A stretch of 64,000 nucleotides of DNA from Phycisphaerales bacterium. GTDB lineage: Bacteria; Planctomycetota; Phycisphaerae; Phycisphaerales; SM1A02. This document shows, one piece after another, positions 8,116 through 16,536 of this stretch. Position 1 is the first letter of the stretch, and each line of letters opens with the position of its first letter. The stretch spans positions 61,339 to 125,338 of the forward strand of contig JAKVBX010000016.1 in NCBI GenBank assembly GCA_022446795.1, in the 5' to 3' direction. The position numbers and the translations under genes were made by a program. The notes below the pieces were generated by a model. It saw only the letters and a program-made list of their open reading frames with translations. It was not told where the DNA came from and did no database searches.

Positions 8116-9249
8116 ATGCGTGCCGTCGTTACTGGCCAGATCGGATTGGACAAGAAACCCTTCCTGGAGTCGGTCTCGAACCTGGTCGGCAGCCGAGGCG
8201 GCCGACTGGATTGCTACCACGTCGGATCGATGATGTACCAGGAGGCGCCGGACGTTCGGCCGGGTCGGATTCTCGACCTGCCACTGAGCCGGCTGGCCTC
8301 GCTTCGCCGGGCGGCGTTCAAGGACATCATCTCCCATACCAAGCCCGTCGAGGATCACCCCGACATCATCGTCAACACCCACGCCACCTTCCGATGGCGG
8401 CATGGTCTGTTCAGTGCGTTCGATTTCGACCAGATGGAACTGCTCAAGCCGGACATGTTCATCTGCCTGCTGGACAACGTCGAGATGGCGCACCATCGAC
8501 TGCACACGGAACATGACATCGACGCCACGCTCAAGGACTGCATGGTCTGGCGTGAAGAGGAGATCATCGTCACGGAGTTGCTCGCCCATGCGATGGGCTG
8601 TCACGACAACTTCTACATCCTCAGCCGTGGCCGTCATGACGAGACCCTGGAGACATGCCTCCGCCTGGTCACCCGTCCCGACATGAAGAAGGTCTACCCG
8701 AGCTTCCCGATGAGCCACGTCGTGGACATGCCGGATGTACTCGCGGAGATCGAGGCCTTCCGGGCGGCGATCGCCGAGCACTTCATCTCCTTCGATCCCG
8801 CGGACGTGGACGAGAAGCTGCTGCTGGATCGAGCCATTGCGGCCTCGAAGACGGGTGAGGAGTTCATCGATGTGGCACCGCATGCCTTCGGCGGCCGGGA
8901 AGGGCAGGCACCCTTCAATGTTCCGGTTCAGCAGGTGCTGGACATCGCCGGGGATATCGATGGCCAGATCTACATGCGGGACTTCAAGCTCATCGACCAG
9001 AGCGACATGATCGTGTCGTTGATCCCGGAACTGGATGGCGGGATGCCCGGGCTTTCCAGTGGCGTGGAGCGGGAGCTCCAGCACGCCTTCGAGCACACCA
9101 AGGAGGTCTACGTGGTGTGGAAGCCCGCCAAGGCGCCTTCGCCATTCATTACCGAGACCGCGACCAAGATCTTCCCCTCCGTGGATGATGCCCTGGAGTT
9201 CTTCGAGTCCGAGGGCATGTTTGCCATGGGCAACCTGTTCGGACACTGA
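8116..9249 (+). CDS. NTPase-like protein, adenylate-kinase-like N-terminus fused to a deoxyribosyltransferase-like C-terminus
   Basis: A 377-residue cytoplasmic protein I cannot assign to a named family. The N-terminus MRAVVTGQIGLDKKPF is laid out like a nucleotide-binding beta-strand and P-loop, but the GK[ST] is replaced by DKKP, so ATP binding is uncertain. Residues about 1-200 otherwise resemble small kinase folds (nucleotide-fold strands and TLRDC-like charged helices). The C-terminal 130 residues contain LIDQSDMIVSLIPELDG and SSGVERELQHAFEHTKEVYVVWKP. This resembles the D-x-x-D...SxGxxxEL pattern of nucleoside 2-deoxyribosyltransferase-like folds. A GAGAGG site lies just before the ATG, and TATCCT at 8075-8080 is a possible -10. 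Confidence 0.55.
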   Translation: MRAVVTGQIGLDKKPFLESVSNLVGSRGGRLDCYHVGSMMYQEAPDVRPGRILDLPLSRLASLRRAAFKDIISHTKPVEDHPDIIVNTHATFRWRHGLFSAFDFDQMELLKPDMFICLLDNVEMAHHRLHTEHDIDATLKDCMVWREEEIIVTELLAHAMGCHDNFYILSRGRHDETLETCLRLVTRPDMKKVYPSFPMSHVVDMPDVLAEIEAFRAAIAEHFISFDPADVDEKLLLDRAIAASKTGEEFIDVAPHAFGGREGQAPFNVPVQQVLDIAGDIDGQIYMRDFKLIDQSDMIVSLIPELDGGMPGLSSGVERELQHAFEHTKEVYVVWKPAKAPSPFITETATKIFPSVDDALEFFESEGMFAMGNLFGH

Positions 9250-9295
9250 CTTCTCACGTCACCAGGGCTTCCCCGGGTGACAGCGGTCAAGCACG

Positions 9296-10129
9296 ATGCC
9301 ACGCTACGCGCTCACCATCGCCTACGACGGCACCGACTTTCACGGCTGGCAGAAGCAACATCCGCCGGACTCGGAACCACTGCGGACCGTCCAGGGCCTG
9401 GTCGAGGCCGCCGTCGAGGAACTCGTTCGCCAGCCCGTTCACGTCCTGGGCGCATCGCGTACGGACTCGGGTGTGCATGCGGAGGGGCAGGTGGCCAGCT
9501 TCGAGTCGCCCAAGCCGCTGGACCCCACGGTCCTGCCGGCGGCATTGACGTCACGTCTGCCGTCCGATGTCCAGGTTCGATCCGCCCAGGAAGTCGATCT
9601 CCGCTTCAATCCCATCGGCGACGCGACGTCCAAGGGATACCGGTATCGCCTGGCCTATGCTCGTGCGACAGCGGATTCGAGACCGCTCTTCGACCGACAT
9701 TACACGTCCTGGTGCCCGGGAGAACTGGATCTGGAAGGTATGCAGCGAGCGGCCCGCGATCTGGTGGGTGAACATGACTTCGCGGCCCTGACCCGCGTGC
9801 GCCATGGTCGCGAGTCGACGGTTCGTGAGATCTTCGACTGCACGGTGGTGGAAGAAGAGGATCGTCGCCTGCGGATCGATGTCAGCGGCAACGGGTTCCT
9901 GTGGAACATGGTTCGGATCATCGCGGGCACCCTGGTGGGGGTCGGCGAGGGCCGGATCGAACCGGATTCGATTCCGGACATCCTGGCCAGCCTGGATCGC
10001 CAGCGGGCCGGTCGCACCATGCCACCGGAGGGGCTGTGCCTGATGTGGATCCGCTTCGGCGCCCCGGGAGCCGGGCAGGAGCGACAACGGCTTGCGGCCG
10101 CTCGTCGTCGCGAGGAAGAGGCCGACTGA
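9296..10129 (+). CDS. truA: tRNA pseudouridine(38-40) synthase
   Basis: A 277-residue TruA. It isomerises uridines 38-40 in the anticodon arm of many tRNAs. The N-terminal AYDGTDFHGWQ and the catalytic loop GASRTDSGVHA, with nucleophile Asp57, are intact. The C-terminal motif GNGFLWNMVRIIAGTLVGVG is also present. The protein has a charged extension of about 20 residues (RQRLAAARRREEEAD) beyond the family core. It follows the previous gene by 46 bases and may share its transcript. Confidence 0.95.
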   Translation: MPRYALTIAYDGTDFHGWQKQHPPDSEPLRTVQGLVEAAVEELVRQPVHVLGASRTDSGVHAEGQVASFESPKPLDPTVLPAALTSRLPSDVQVRSAQEVDLRFNPIGDATSKGYRYRLAYARATADSRPLFDRHYTSWCPGELDLEGMQRAARDLVGEHDFAALTRVRHGRESTVREIFDCTVVEEEDRRLRIDVSGNGFLWNMVRIIAGTLVGVGEGRIEPDSIPDILASLDRQRAGRTMPPEGLCLMWIRFGAPGAGQERQRLAAARRREEEAD

Positions 10130-10194
10130 GTTCCTGGTTGACGGCGGTTCGCGTATCGTTCCTGTATCGGGTGACCGTGTGATACGGAGTCGTC

Positions 10195-12267
10195 ATGCGT
10201 CGATGGTGCTGCCTCATCCTGGTTCTGCTTCCCGGTCACGGGCTCCTGGCCGATGACGATCGTCCAGTCATTGATGACCCGACCTATGCCGGACAGGTGA
10301 GCGATCAACTCCGGGCCCGCCGCCGCGAGGCACGGCGTGCTGCCCGCCGGACCGATGCAGCGCAGACCGAAGCGCAGAAGACCGTGTCGGCGGCAATGGA
10401 CCAGTACCTGATGCTGGCCGAGACGTTGCTGAACCGTGGTGATCGAATCCGTGGCGCGATGGGATCGCGGATGGTGATCATGGGCACGACCATGCTGGAA
10501 GGCCAGCCGGTGATCGAGACGATCCTGCGACCGTTCTCCGATGAATCACTTCCGGCATCGGATGCCGCCCGGGTCCGCCAGGATCTCGTGGCATTTACCC
10601 AGGGCGTTCGCGCGGGACTGTCCACGGTTCCGGTGAGTGCCAGTGGTGATCTTGATGCCATCATGATCGGTCTGCTGACACCGTTGCGACAGGCCTGCGA
10701 GACGACGACCGGCCGATCGGTCCCGCATGGCTGGTGGCGTGATCCAGCCGGTGAGACCGTTGTGTCGACGGTCACGGCGGACTTGCACGATGTCACGACG
10801 CTGGACCTGGACGAGGAACTCCTGGCGGAGTTGGAGTCGGTCCGGAACCACGAGACCCTGCGGTCCTCGTCCATCAGGCTGCTGTCGACGATGGAATCAC
10901 ACAAGTGGATGGACGGGTTGTCGAAGCGGGGGCTGCGGCAGTCGCTTCAGTCGGCGCTCGCGGGAGTGAATGCTGGTGAGACGTCGGCCCGGGACATGGA
11001 GCCTCGCGTTGAAGCCCTGCAGGTGCTCGTGGACTCGATCGGTGGCTTCGCGGAATCACCAGGTGGTCGTCCCGTTGCGTCTCGGCGGAGCAAGGCGATC
11101 GTCGAGTTGCTCGATGCCTGGCCGGAACGCCTGCCCCCGGAGGGACCGACCCGGGCGATCGCGGACAGTATCGACGTCCTGGCGGCGGCTCGCGCCGAGG
11201 AGGATCGGGGGCTGGAGCGACTTCGGGCTCGGACGCATCGGGCCCTGGCCTCGCAGCGGATGCTGGCGGAGCGACGTGTCTTCGAGTCCTTCGGTGACGT
11301 TGCTCGTTCGGAGGCGCCGTGGACGGATCCTGGATTGGTGGTCGTCCTGTCGGAACCGCGCCAACTGCTTGAGGCCATGCAGCGACTGCGCCGCCTCGAC
11401 ACCTGGCTGCCCGTGGCGGAACAGTACAGTCCGGGCCAGGCCGATCGATTCACCAGCCGGATGGAAGCACTCATTACCGCCATGACCGAGCAGCATTCAC
11501 GCGAGGATGCCGCGCGGGCCTTGCGTGAGTTCGAACGGCAGTTCGCGATGTTCATGTCGATGGAAGGCGAGCCCGGCATGGCAGGCTCGTCTTTCGATCC
11601 CAGTGGCCGACTCGTTCGCCAGTTGCAACAGGCGCGAGGACGGTGGATTGACGACTGGTCCCGAGGTCGTTCTGCTGGTGATGGCGGCGCCGACCTGTAT
11701 CGGTTCCTTCGGTTCCTGCAGTGCGTCCAGTTGCTGGAGTCCGTTGATGAAGCGGGTCTGAAGCGACTGGATGCATGGGCGGCCTGGGAGTTGCCGATGG
11801 CACTGCTCCAGGGCCGACGGGCCCAGTTGCGTGAACGGCTGGTGGAGGTGGCCGAGGCCCTGGACCAGCGCGATTGGGACGAGGCGGATCGATTCCTGCG
11901 GCGGATCGAGGAGTCGCACTCGGTCCTGCTGTTGGCGGGGGCGGTCCTGCAGCGGGCGCCGGCCTCGACCGGGGGTGATTCGAGGTTGACGATCCTGGGC
12001 GAAATGACGGACACCCCGGAGCCTGACAGCCTGCTGGCCACTCATCGTGACGCACTGGCCCGGCTCGGACATGCCCTCCTGGAGATCGAGGTGCTGGCCC
12101 GGCAGGAACGCGTGGAGGAAGTCGAAGCGCTTGATGCCTGGTCGGCGATGGAAGCATCGCGGCTGCTGCGACGGTTGAATGTCCGCCCAGCGGCGCCGCT
12201 GGCGGTTCCGGGCATGCGCGAGGCCGAGGCGGAGCAGGACCGTGGTGGCATGGAGATGATGCAGTAG
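10195..12267 (+). CDS. Predicted exported helical protein of unknown function
   Basis: This 690-residue protein starts with a signal peptide (MRRWCCLILVLLPGHGLLA). The rest is almost entirely helical and charge-rich, with long stretches of Arg/Glu/Ala heptad-like sequence (for example residues 40-75 and 350-400) and no recognised domain or catalytic motif. It is probably periplasmic. There is a single Cys outside the signal region in several segments but no repeated pattern. It lies between truA and a deacetylase gene, with 48 bases between its stop and the latter's chosen start. The start ATG follows a weak GGAG nine bases upstream. Confidence 0.7.
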   Translation: MRRWCCLILVLLPGHGLLADDDRPVIDDPTYAGQVSDQLRARRREARRAARRTDAAQTEAQKTVSAAMDQYLMLAETLLNRGDRIRGAMGSRMVIMGTTMLEGQPVIETILRPFSDESLPASDAARVRQDLVAFTQGVRAGLSTVPVSASGDLDAIMIGLLTPLRQACETTTGRSVPHGWWRDPAGETVVSTVTADLHDVTTLDLDEELLAELESVRNHETLRSSSIRLLSTMESHKWMDGLSKRGLRQSLQSALAGVNAGETSARDMEPRVEALQVLVDSIGGFAESPGGRPVASRRSKAIVELLDAWPERLPPEGPTRAIADSIDVLAAARAEEDRGLERLRARTHRALASQRMLAERRVFESFGDVARSEAPWTDPGLVVVLSEPRQLLEAMQRLRRLDTWLPVAEQYSPGQADRFTSRMEALITAMTEQHSREDAARALREFERQFAMFMSMEGEPGMAGSSFDPSGRLVRQLQQARGRWIDDWSRGRSAGDGGADLYRFLRFLQCVQLLESVDEAGLKRLDAWAAWELPMALLQGRRAQLRERLVEVAEALDQRDWDEADRFLRRIEESHSVLLLAGAVLQRAPASTGGDSRLTILGEMTDTPEPDSLLATHRDALARLGHALLEIEVLARQERVEEVEALDAWSAMEASRLLRRLNVRPAAPLAVPGMREAEAEQDRGGMEMMQ

Positions 12268-12302
12268 ATCTTCCGGAAGCGGCCCGTGTCCGGATCTGTC
12301 CG

Positions 12303-12308
12303 TATCAT
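12303..12308 (+). promoter_or_regulatory. Candidate -10 element (TATCAT) of a leaderless promoter
   Basis: It ends seven bases before the ATG at 12316. It also contains an alternative in-frame ATG (12307), which argues that the downstream ATG is the real start if this is the promoter. Confidence 0.3.
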
Positions 12309-12315
12309 GCCGCCC

Positions 12316-13017
12316 ATGGCACGTATCTGTGTATTTGGCCCGCATCCCGATGACCAGGAACTGGGCATGGGCGGCACCATTGCGGCCCTGGTGTCCTGGG
12401 GTCACGATGTCGTTCTGGTGGATCTCACCGATGGCGAGCCGACACCGCACGGTGATCCCGAGACGCGGGCGAGGGAGTCGGCGAAGGCGGCGGAGATCCT
12501 CGGTGTCCAGCGGATCCAGGCGGGACTGAAGAACCGGGAGATCGTGCATGACATCGCGTCGCGGCACCGTATCGCCGGGATCATCCGCGAGTTCCAGGCG
12601 GATGTCCTCTTCGTTCCCCACGGGCTTGATGCGCATCCGGATCATGTCGCGTGCACGCGGATCGTCGAGGACGCGCGATTCGATGCGAAGTTGACGAAGA
12701 CGGATCTGCCGGGAGAACCGATCTACCCGCGGTGGTTGTTCTACTACTACTGCACGCACCTGCGACGCGTTCCGGATCCCACCTTCCTGGTGGACATCAC
12801 GGGCTTCGAGGAACAGAAGCGGCAGGCCATGCTCGCCTACGAGAGCCAGTTCGTCGTGCCCGAGCGCAATCGGCGGGTCATCGATTGGATCATGGCGGGA
12901 GCGACCTTCTTCGGCAGCCGCATCGGGACCGCGGCCGCGGAGCCCTTCTCCAGCCGGGAGCCCCTCGGGATCCGGGGGTTGAGCGATATCGTGGGCCTTG
13001 GTGGGGCTGGAAACTGA
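12316..13017 (+). CDS. LmbE/PIG-L family deacetylase, BshB1-like
   Basis: A 233-residue zinc-dependent N-acetylglucosaminyl deacetylase. The zinc/catalytic motif HPDDQELGMGG is near residue 10, with DLTDGEPTPHGDPETRARES and the later HGLDAHPDH. These match BshB1, which deacetylates GlcNAc-malate in bacillithiol synthesis. No bshA or bshC is in the window, so another GlcNAc conjugate is possible. Three in-frame ATGs exist (12286, 12307, 12316); the last begins exactly at the family's first strand (MARICVFG) and suits the TATCAT hexamer upstream. Confidence 0.85.
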   Translation: MARICVFGPHPDDQELGMGGTIAALVSWGHDVVLVDLTDGEPTPHGDPETRARESAKAAEILGVQRIQAGLKNREIVHDIASRHRIAGIIREFQADVLFVPHGLDAHPDHVACTRIVEDARFDAKLTKTDLPGEPIYPRWLFYYYCTHLRRVPDPTFLVDITGFEEQKRQAMLAYESQFVVPERNRRVIDWIMAGATFFGSRIGTAAAEPFSSREPLGIRGLSDIVGLGGAGN

Positions 13018-13125
13018 TCCGCCCCCCGAATTTCCCGCTTGCTTCTTGCGGCCATCCGCCCGGGGGATAGGATCAAGGGCTGAGGGGGACTGCGTACGCG
13101 GTCGCCGTATTGGGAGAGAGAAGAG

Positions 13126-13599
13126 ATGCTGAATATCACGACGATCTGCTTGGTTCTTGCGCTTGGATTGGCGGACTCGCGATCGGGGGATCCGTTCCCG
13201 GATTGCGAGGTCCCGTGTCCCGCGGACATCTCCGGCAACGGCGACGTTGATGTCAATGACATCCTCGACCTCCTGGAGTGCTGGGGCGAGTTGGAGCCAG
13301 GAAGTTCGTGTTACCGAGCGGACTTCTATCCCGATGCCGCCGGCAATGGTGTCGTTGATGTGAACGAGGTGCTTGAGATGCTGTCAGCCTGGGGCCCCTG
13401 CCCCGAACCCGAGGGCGAAACCTATGACCCACATTGCGTGGAGCATGTCCTCGGCGGCTACATCGGCGGCTACAACGACTACTACTATTACGACGGGATT
13501 CGCGTCTTCGGAGACGAGTCCCGTTGGGTCAGTCCGATGGCACTGGCGTCACTGCTTGGGGTTGGCGTGGTGATCTGCGCCCGACGGTGGCAGCACTGA
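13126..13599 (+). CDS. Small secreted dockerin-like protein with a C-terminal membrane tail
   Basis: A 157-residue protein. A signal peptide (about residues 1-20) is followed by two dockerin-like calcium loops, NGDVDVNDILDLL and NGVVDVNEVLEML, each ending in the WG turn (ECWGE, SAWGPC). Then comes a Tyr-rich stretch (GGYNDYYYYDG) and a C-terminal tail of SPMALASLLGVGVVICA plus a basic RRW end. The tail has the shape of a PEP-CTERM-type sorting signal (hydrophobic helix then Arg pair) but lacks a Pro-Glu-Pro. The last 71 bases overlap the convergent O-antigen ligase gene. A purine-rich site (GGGAGAGAGAAGAG) directly precedes the ATG. Confidence 0.75.
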   Translation: MLNITTICLVLALGLADSRSGDPFPDCEVPCPADISGNGDVDVNDILDLLECWGELEPGSSCYRADFYPDAAGNGVVDVNEVLEMLSAWGPCPEPEGETYDPHCVEHVLGGYIGGYNDYYYYDGIRVFGDESRWVSPMALASLLGVGVVICARRWQH

Positions 13600-14803
13600 G
13601 TCCCAGCATCAGCCAGTAGATGAAGACAATCCAGTGCTTGAAGAACGTGAGGTCGAACAGGGCCATCACGCCCAGCGCGGTCCATGACAGGACCAGGGCG
13701 GCGGCCCAGTCACGGGCGCGGTCGTCATTGGCGCCGGATGAACCATCGGTTTGCCTCAGGCGGATCACCAGCCCGGCAACAGCCCAGGCTGTGACGATGG
13801 CATAGGCGGCGAACCCCGGGATTCCGTATTCCGCCAGCAGTTCCAGGTAGACATTGTGGACCCAGGGAATCACGCCGATTTCCGGTCGGTACCCCTCGGG
13901 CAGGTCAATGGCCGTGATCACGTCGGGGTACACCTGTCCGAACAGGCCTGGCCCGATCCCGGTCAGTGGGTGCCGCAGGAACATCTCCTCGGCCGCCAGC
14001 CAGAGTCCGATTCGTCCGTCGTTCATGGGTTTCGCCAGCGACAGGAGCCGGTCCTGGATGCCGACGACATCAATGGCCACCAATCCGACCACCATGACGA
14101 CTGCTGCGATGACCGCAAGTCGAACCAGGCCACCACGCCAGATCACCAGTGCCGCAGCGACGATGGCCATGCCCAGCCAGGTATTGCGGCTCCATGAGGT
14201 GACCACGGTAATCACCAGGAGCGGCACCAGGATGGCGGCGAAGATCGCGACCGTTCGACGATCCCACTGCTTCAGTGACAGCAAGGCCAGTGGCAGGAGC
14301 ATCGGGATGATGGCGATGTCATTGGGATGCGGCATGCTGGAACGAACGCGGTTCCCCGCCAGTTCACGACCCGAGAGCACCCCGGTCTGGAAGAGGAACT
14401 GGACCGTGCCGTCGATCGACACGATCGCGATGACGGCCAGGCTGGCGATGGCGATCGCCCGTCGACTCCCGGGGTTGATCAACTGGACGCCGAGGTACAC
14501 CGCGAATCCGATCGGGAGGAAGTGCAGCGTGTCGAGGCTCTGTGGAAACGACATCGAGTTGAGCAGGCCCGGCAGGACGCCCACGGTGATGACGATGATG
14601 GGCCACCAGGTCACCGGGATCCGGTCCCGTTGCTGGCAGGCGGTCAGCACCAGCCCGATGACCAGCAGTGCCAGGGAGGCGCCGCGGATCAAGGCGGGAA
14701 TGGTCGGTCCGAGCCCGATGGCGATGAGCGAGGCCACCAGGCCGGCAATGAGAAGGACATCGCTTCGCCGCTGTCGGCCTGGCCCGGCAGGATCTGTCAT
14801 CAC
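13529..14803 (-). CDS. O-antigen ligase/polymerase (Wzy_C family) membrane protein
   Basis: A 424-residue integral membrane protein with about 10-12 hydrophobic helices. A large loop contains the Wzy_C signature: TGIGPGLFGQVYPD and then WVHNVYLELLAEYGIPG, whose conserved His is typical of WaaL ligases and Wzy polymerases. It would join or polymerise lipid-linked polysaccharide at the periplasmic face. The ATG overlaps the dUTPase stop by four bases. Nearby lipid-carrier transport candidates (DedA at 7164, DUF368 at 16799) are consistent with surface polysaccharide work, but no glycosyltransferase cluster is present. Confidence 0.85.
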   Translation of the reverse strand: MMTDPAGPGRQRRSDVLLIAGLVASLIAIGLGPTIPALIRGASLALLVIGLVLTACQQRDRIPVTWWPIIVITVGVLPGLLNSMSFPQSLDTLHFLPIGFAVYLGVQLINPGSRRAIAIASLAVIAIVSIDGTVQFLFQTGVLSGRELAGNRVRSSMPHPNDIAIIPMLLPLALLSLKQWDRRTVAIFAAILVPLLVITVVTSWSRNTWLGMAIVAAALVIWRGGLVRLAVIAAVVMVVGLVAIDVVGIQDRLLSLAKPMNDGRIGLWLAAEEMFLRHPLTGIGPGLFGQVYPDVITAIDLPEGYRPEIGVIPWVHNVYLELLAEYGIPGFAAYAIVTAWAVAGLVIRLRQTDGSSGANDDRARDWAAALVLSWTALGVMALFDLTFFKHWIVFIYWLMLGLSAATVGRRSPRQPQAVTPVPSD

Positions 14804-15252
14804 CGGGAACCGGTGCCGGTGGATCCGAATCCACCGTCCCCTCGCTCGGTGTCATCCAACGTGTCGACTTCGATGACCTGGCATTGGGCGACCGGGCAGA
14901 TCACCATCTGGGCAATGCGCATACCTGGTTCAACGGTGAAGGCGGTCTCCCCGTGGTTGATCAGTGGCACCTTCAGTTCCCCCCGGTAGTCAGCGTCGAT
15001 GGTTCCAGGGGTATTGGGAAGAGAGATGCCATGTCGGCTGGCCAGTCCGCTGCGTGGGCGAACCTGTCCCTCCCATCCCCCGGGGATCGCCACGGCCAGC
15101 CCGACCGGGATCATCTGGATGCCACGCGGGGGAATCTCGATGGGCGATTCGATGGCGGCATGGAGATCAAGCCCGGCGGCGCCCGCGGTGGCGTAGCGGG
15201 GGATCGTGGCCAGGGGGGAGAGTCGCTTGATGCGGAGCTCGGGAGTGCTCAT
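14800..15252 (-). CDS. dut: dUTP diphosphatase
   Basis: A 150-residue trimeric dUTPase with all five motifs in order: AGAAGLDLHA, PRSGLA, GTIDADYRGELKVPLINHG with the catalytic Asp, RIAQMVI, and the C-terminal RGDGGFGSTG loop. It hydrolyses dUTP to dUMP and pyrophosphate, keeping uracil out of DNA and feeding dTMP synthesis. It overlaps the O-antigen ligase start by four bases. A TAGCCT hexamer nine bases upstream of the ATG fits a near-leaderless promoter. Confidence 0.97.
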   Translation of the reverse strand: MSTPELRIKRLSPLATIPRYATAGAAGLDLHAAIESPIEIPPRGIQMIPVGLAVAIPGGWEGQVRPRSGLASRHGISLPNTPGTIDADYRGELKVPLINHGETAFTVEPGMRIAQMVICPVAQCQVIEVDTLDDTERGDGGFGSTGTGSR

Positions 15253-15261
15253 GACTCGCAG

Positions 15262-15267
15262 AGGCTA
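15262..15267 (-). promoter_or_regulatory. Candidate -10 element (TAGCCT) of a near-leaderless promoter for dut
   Basis: The hexamer lies nine bases upstream of the dut ATG on the minus strand, with no Shine-Dalgarno sequence between. It matches the spacing of the other TAnnnT sites in the window. Confidence 0.3.
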
Positions 15268-15340
15268 ACCGGACGAGGTGACCAGGTGGTCATCATCGAG
15301 GTCGCGAGTGGGGAAGTCGTTGGGGCGGCCGGGGGGCGGA

Positions 15341-15619
15341 TCAGGCGCACTGGCTGTTTCGGAGCCGAGACAGGCCGTTGCAGGTCGTGCGGAAGCTCAC
15401 GATTTCATCTGGCTTGGGATGCAGGACTCGATCGAGGGATCGGATGATCTCCTCGGTCTGGGCCACGGCGGCGTCGAGAGCGGATTGTCCGCTGGCTGCT
15501 CTCATGGGGTCGGCGGTGCCATCCTCGGTATGCCGGAGTTCATCGGCTTGTCGCTGGGCCATGAGCCGGTCCAGGCACTCGAGCATCTGCTGCCTGAGTT
15601 TTTGGGGGGATTGGTCCAT
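15341..15619 (-). CDS. Small hypothetical protein
   Basis: A 92-residue protein of unknown function. It is helical, with two predicted amphipathic helices (LRQQMLECLDRLMAQRQADEL and AVAQTEEIIRSLDRVL) separated by a polar linker, and three Cys. The frame is open upstream to 15706, but the ATG at 15619 is preceded by GAGGATCG, a plausible ribosome binding site. It sits between a lipoprotein gene and dut on the same strand. It could be spurious, since a longer open frame runs on the opposite strand, but the helix periodicity supports this one. Confidence 0.5.
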   Translation of the reverse strand: MDQSPQKLRQQMLECLDRLMAQRQADELRHTEDGTADPMRAASGQSALDAAVAQTEEIIRSLDRVLHPKPDEIVSFRTTCNGLSRLRNSQCA

Positions 15620-15757
15620 CGATCCTCGTCCCATGTCATGAGCCTGTGGGTAGAAAGCCGAAACGCCTTTACCGCCATAGGTTCCGTCGGATGGTTCAGG
15701 TCTCAAACTCCTGTTTTTGAATCACTTGGTGGCACGGGCTGCATTCCGGCATGAAAA

Positions 15758-15783
15758 ACGGCCCCCGGTTTCCCGGGGGCCGT
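15758..15783 (-). terminator. Rho-independent terminator after the small lipoprotein gene
   Basis: An 11-base perfect stem (ACGGCCCCCGG / its complement) with a TTTC loop is followed on the minus strand by a T-run (A-run 15754-15758 on the given strand). It lies 45 bases past the lipoprotein stop. Confidence 0.8.
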
Positions 15784-15827
15784 CATCAGCTTGGCGTGGT
15801 GGTGGACCGTGGCGTCTTCGAGATCTC

Positions 15828-16043
15828 TCAGTCGACGTCATGAGCCATGTACAGGGCTGCACCGAGTGAGTCGCCGGCGCCCAGGGCGAGGGGGCTTCGC
15901 GTGTTGTCCATCGAAGCGTATCGAACGACGTTGTTGCTCGAGATGCTGCTGCGGCTCTGGGTTGAAGCACAACCGGTGCCGAGCGTGGAGAGGGTCGCGA
16001 GGGCGAGCAGTGCGGCGGTGAGGGATTTCCGCTTGAGGGTCAT
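15828..16043 (-). CDS. Small lipoprotein
   Basis: A 71-residue protein. The first 24 residues are a lipoprotein signal peptide with lipobox LGTGC (Cys25), so it is predicted to be lipidated and exported. The mature part, about 46 residues, is Ser/Asn-rich and has no known motif (RYASMDNTRSPLALGAGDSLG). It is preceded by an AAGGA site and an inverted repeat in its leader and followed by a strong terminator, so it is a single-gene transcript. Function unknown. Confidence 0.8.
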   Translation of the reverse strand: MTLKRKSLTAALLALATLSTLGTGCASTQSRSSISSNNVVRYASMDNTRSPLALGAGDSLGAALYMAHDVD

Positions 16044-16060
16044 GGCTCGAGGTCCTTATG

Positions 16061-16087
16061 TTCCGTAGTTGATCTACTACCACCTAC
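16061..16087 (-). promoter_or_regulatory. Inverted repeat in the leader of the small lipoprotein gene
   Basis: CCGTAG and CTACGG form six-base arms about 15 bases apart, 18 bases upstream of the lipoprotein ATG on the minus strand. It could be an mRNA hairpin or an operator; nothing further supports either. Confidence 0.25.
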
Positions 16088-16361
16088 GGCGTTCAGGGTC
16101 GGATGTGAGACGCAATGCCTGGCTTGGGAACTCGTGTGCCGCTCACCATGAGCAGTTCCAGTTACCACGTTCCCGGTCCAGATCCGCCATCGGGCCATTC
16201 TGGGGCCGAATTCAGCGGCGCATCCGGAATAGGGCAAAAAGGCGATGCAGGTTTCCCAGTTCATTATTCGTAAGAACTGGCAGTCAACGAGTTAGAGGTC
16301 GTGTTTGCCACGCGGTCTCACCTGGTACATCCCGTGTGATGAAACAGGGAGCGGCCAAATA

Positions 16362-16470
16362 ACCAGCGGGCCCGCTTGTAGGCGGGCCCGCTGGTGGGAG
16401 AGAGGAGAGAAGAGATGTTGAATTTGGGGCCAGGAGGTGTTCGCTCCTGACACCCCCATCTATTGAGCTC
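16362..16470 (-). ncRNA. Structured element A: small-RNA-like unit or attenuator ending in a terminator
   Basis: Read on the minus strand the order is: a G-run (GGGGGTGT), a six-base hairpin with a GTGTT-type loop (arms 16431-16436 and 16444-16449), a CU-rich single-stranded tract of about 35 bases, then a 14-base perfect GC stem (16362-16375 with 16382-16395) followed by TTATTT. Element B 110 bases away repeats the same order with different stem sequences, which suggests selected structure rather than chance. On the plus strand the same DNA holds a short open frame at 16415-16450 (MLNLGPGGVRS) after a strong purine-rich site. Confidence 0.4.
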
Positions 16471-16536
16471 GACTGGTGGTGTGTGCTCGTTGGGTGAGAT
16501 TCGTGGAGTTTTTTCCAGGGCGTCATCCGGGGGGCC

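Noticed and set aside
8074..9246. 390-codon minus-strand frame
   Set aside because: Antisense to the NTPase-like gene; composition is His/Arg/Val-rich without domains.
11497..12759. 420-codon minus-strand frame
   Set aside because: Antisense to the exported helical protein and the deacetylase gene, both better supported.
15278..15754. 158-codon plus-strand frame opposite the small hypothetical gene
   Set aside because: It overlaps dut's promoter area and has no motif; the minus-strand frame has a ribosome binding site and helix periodicity.
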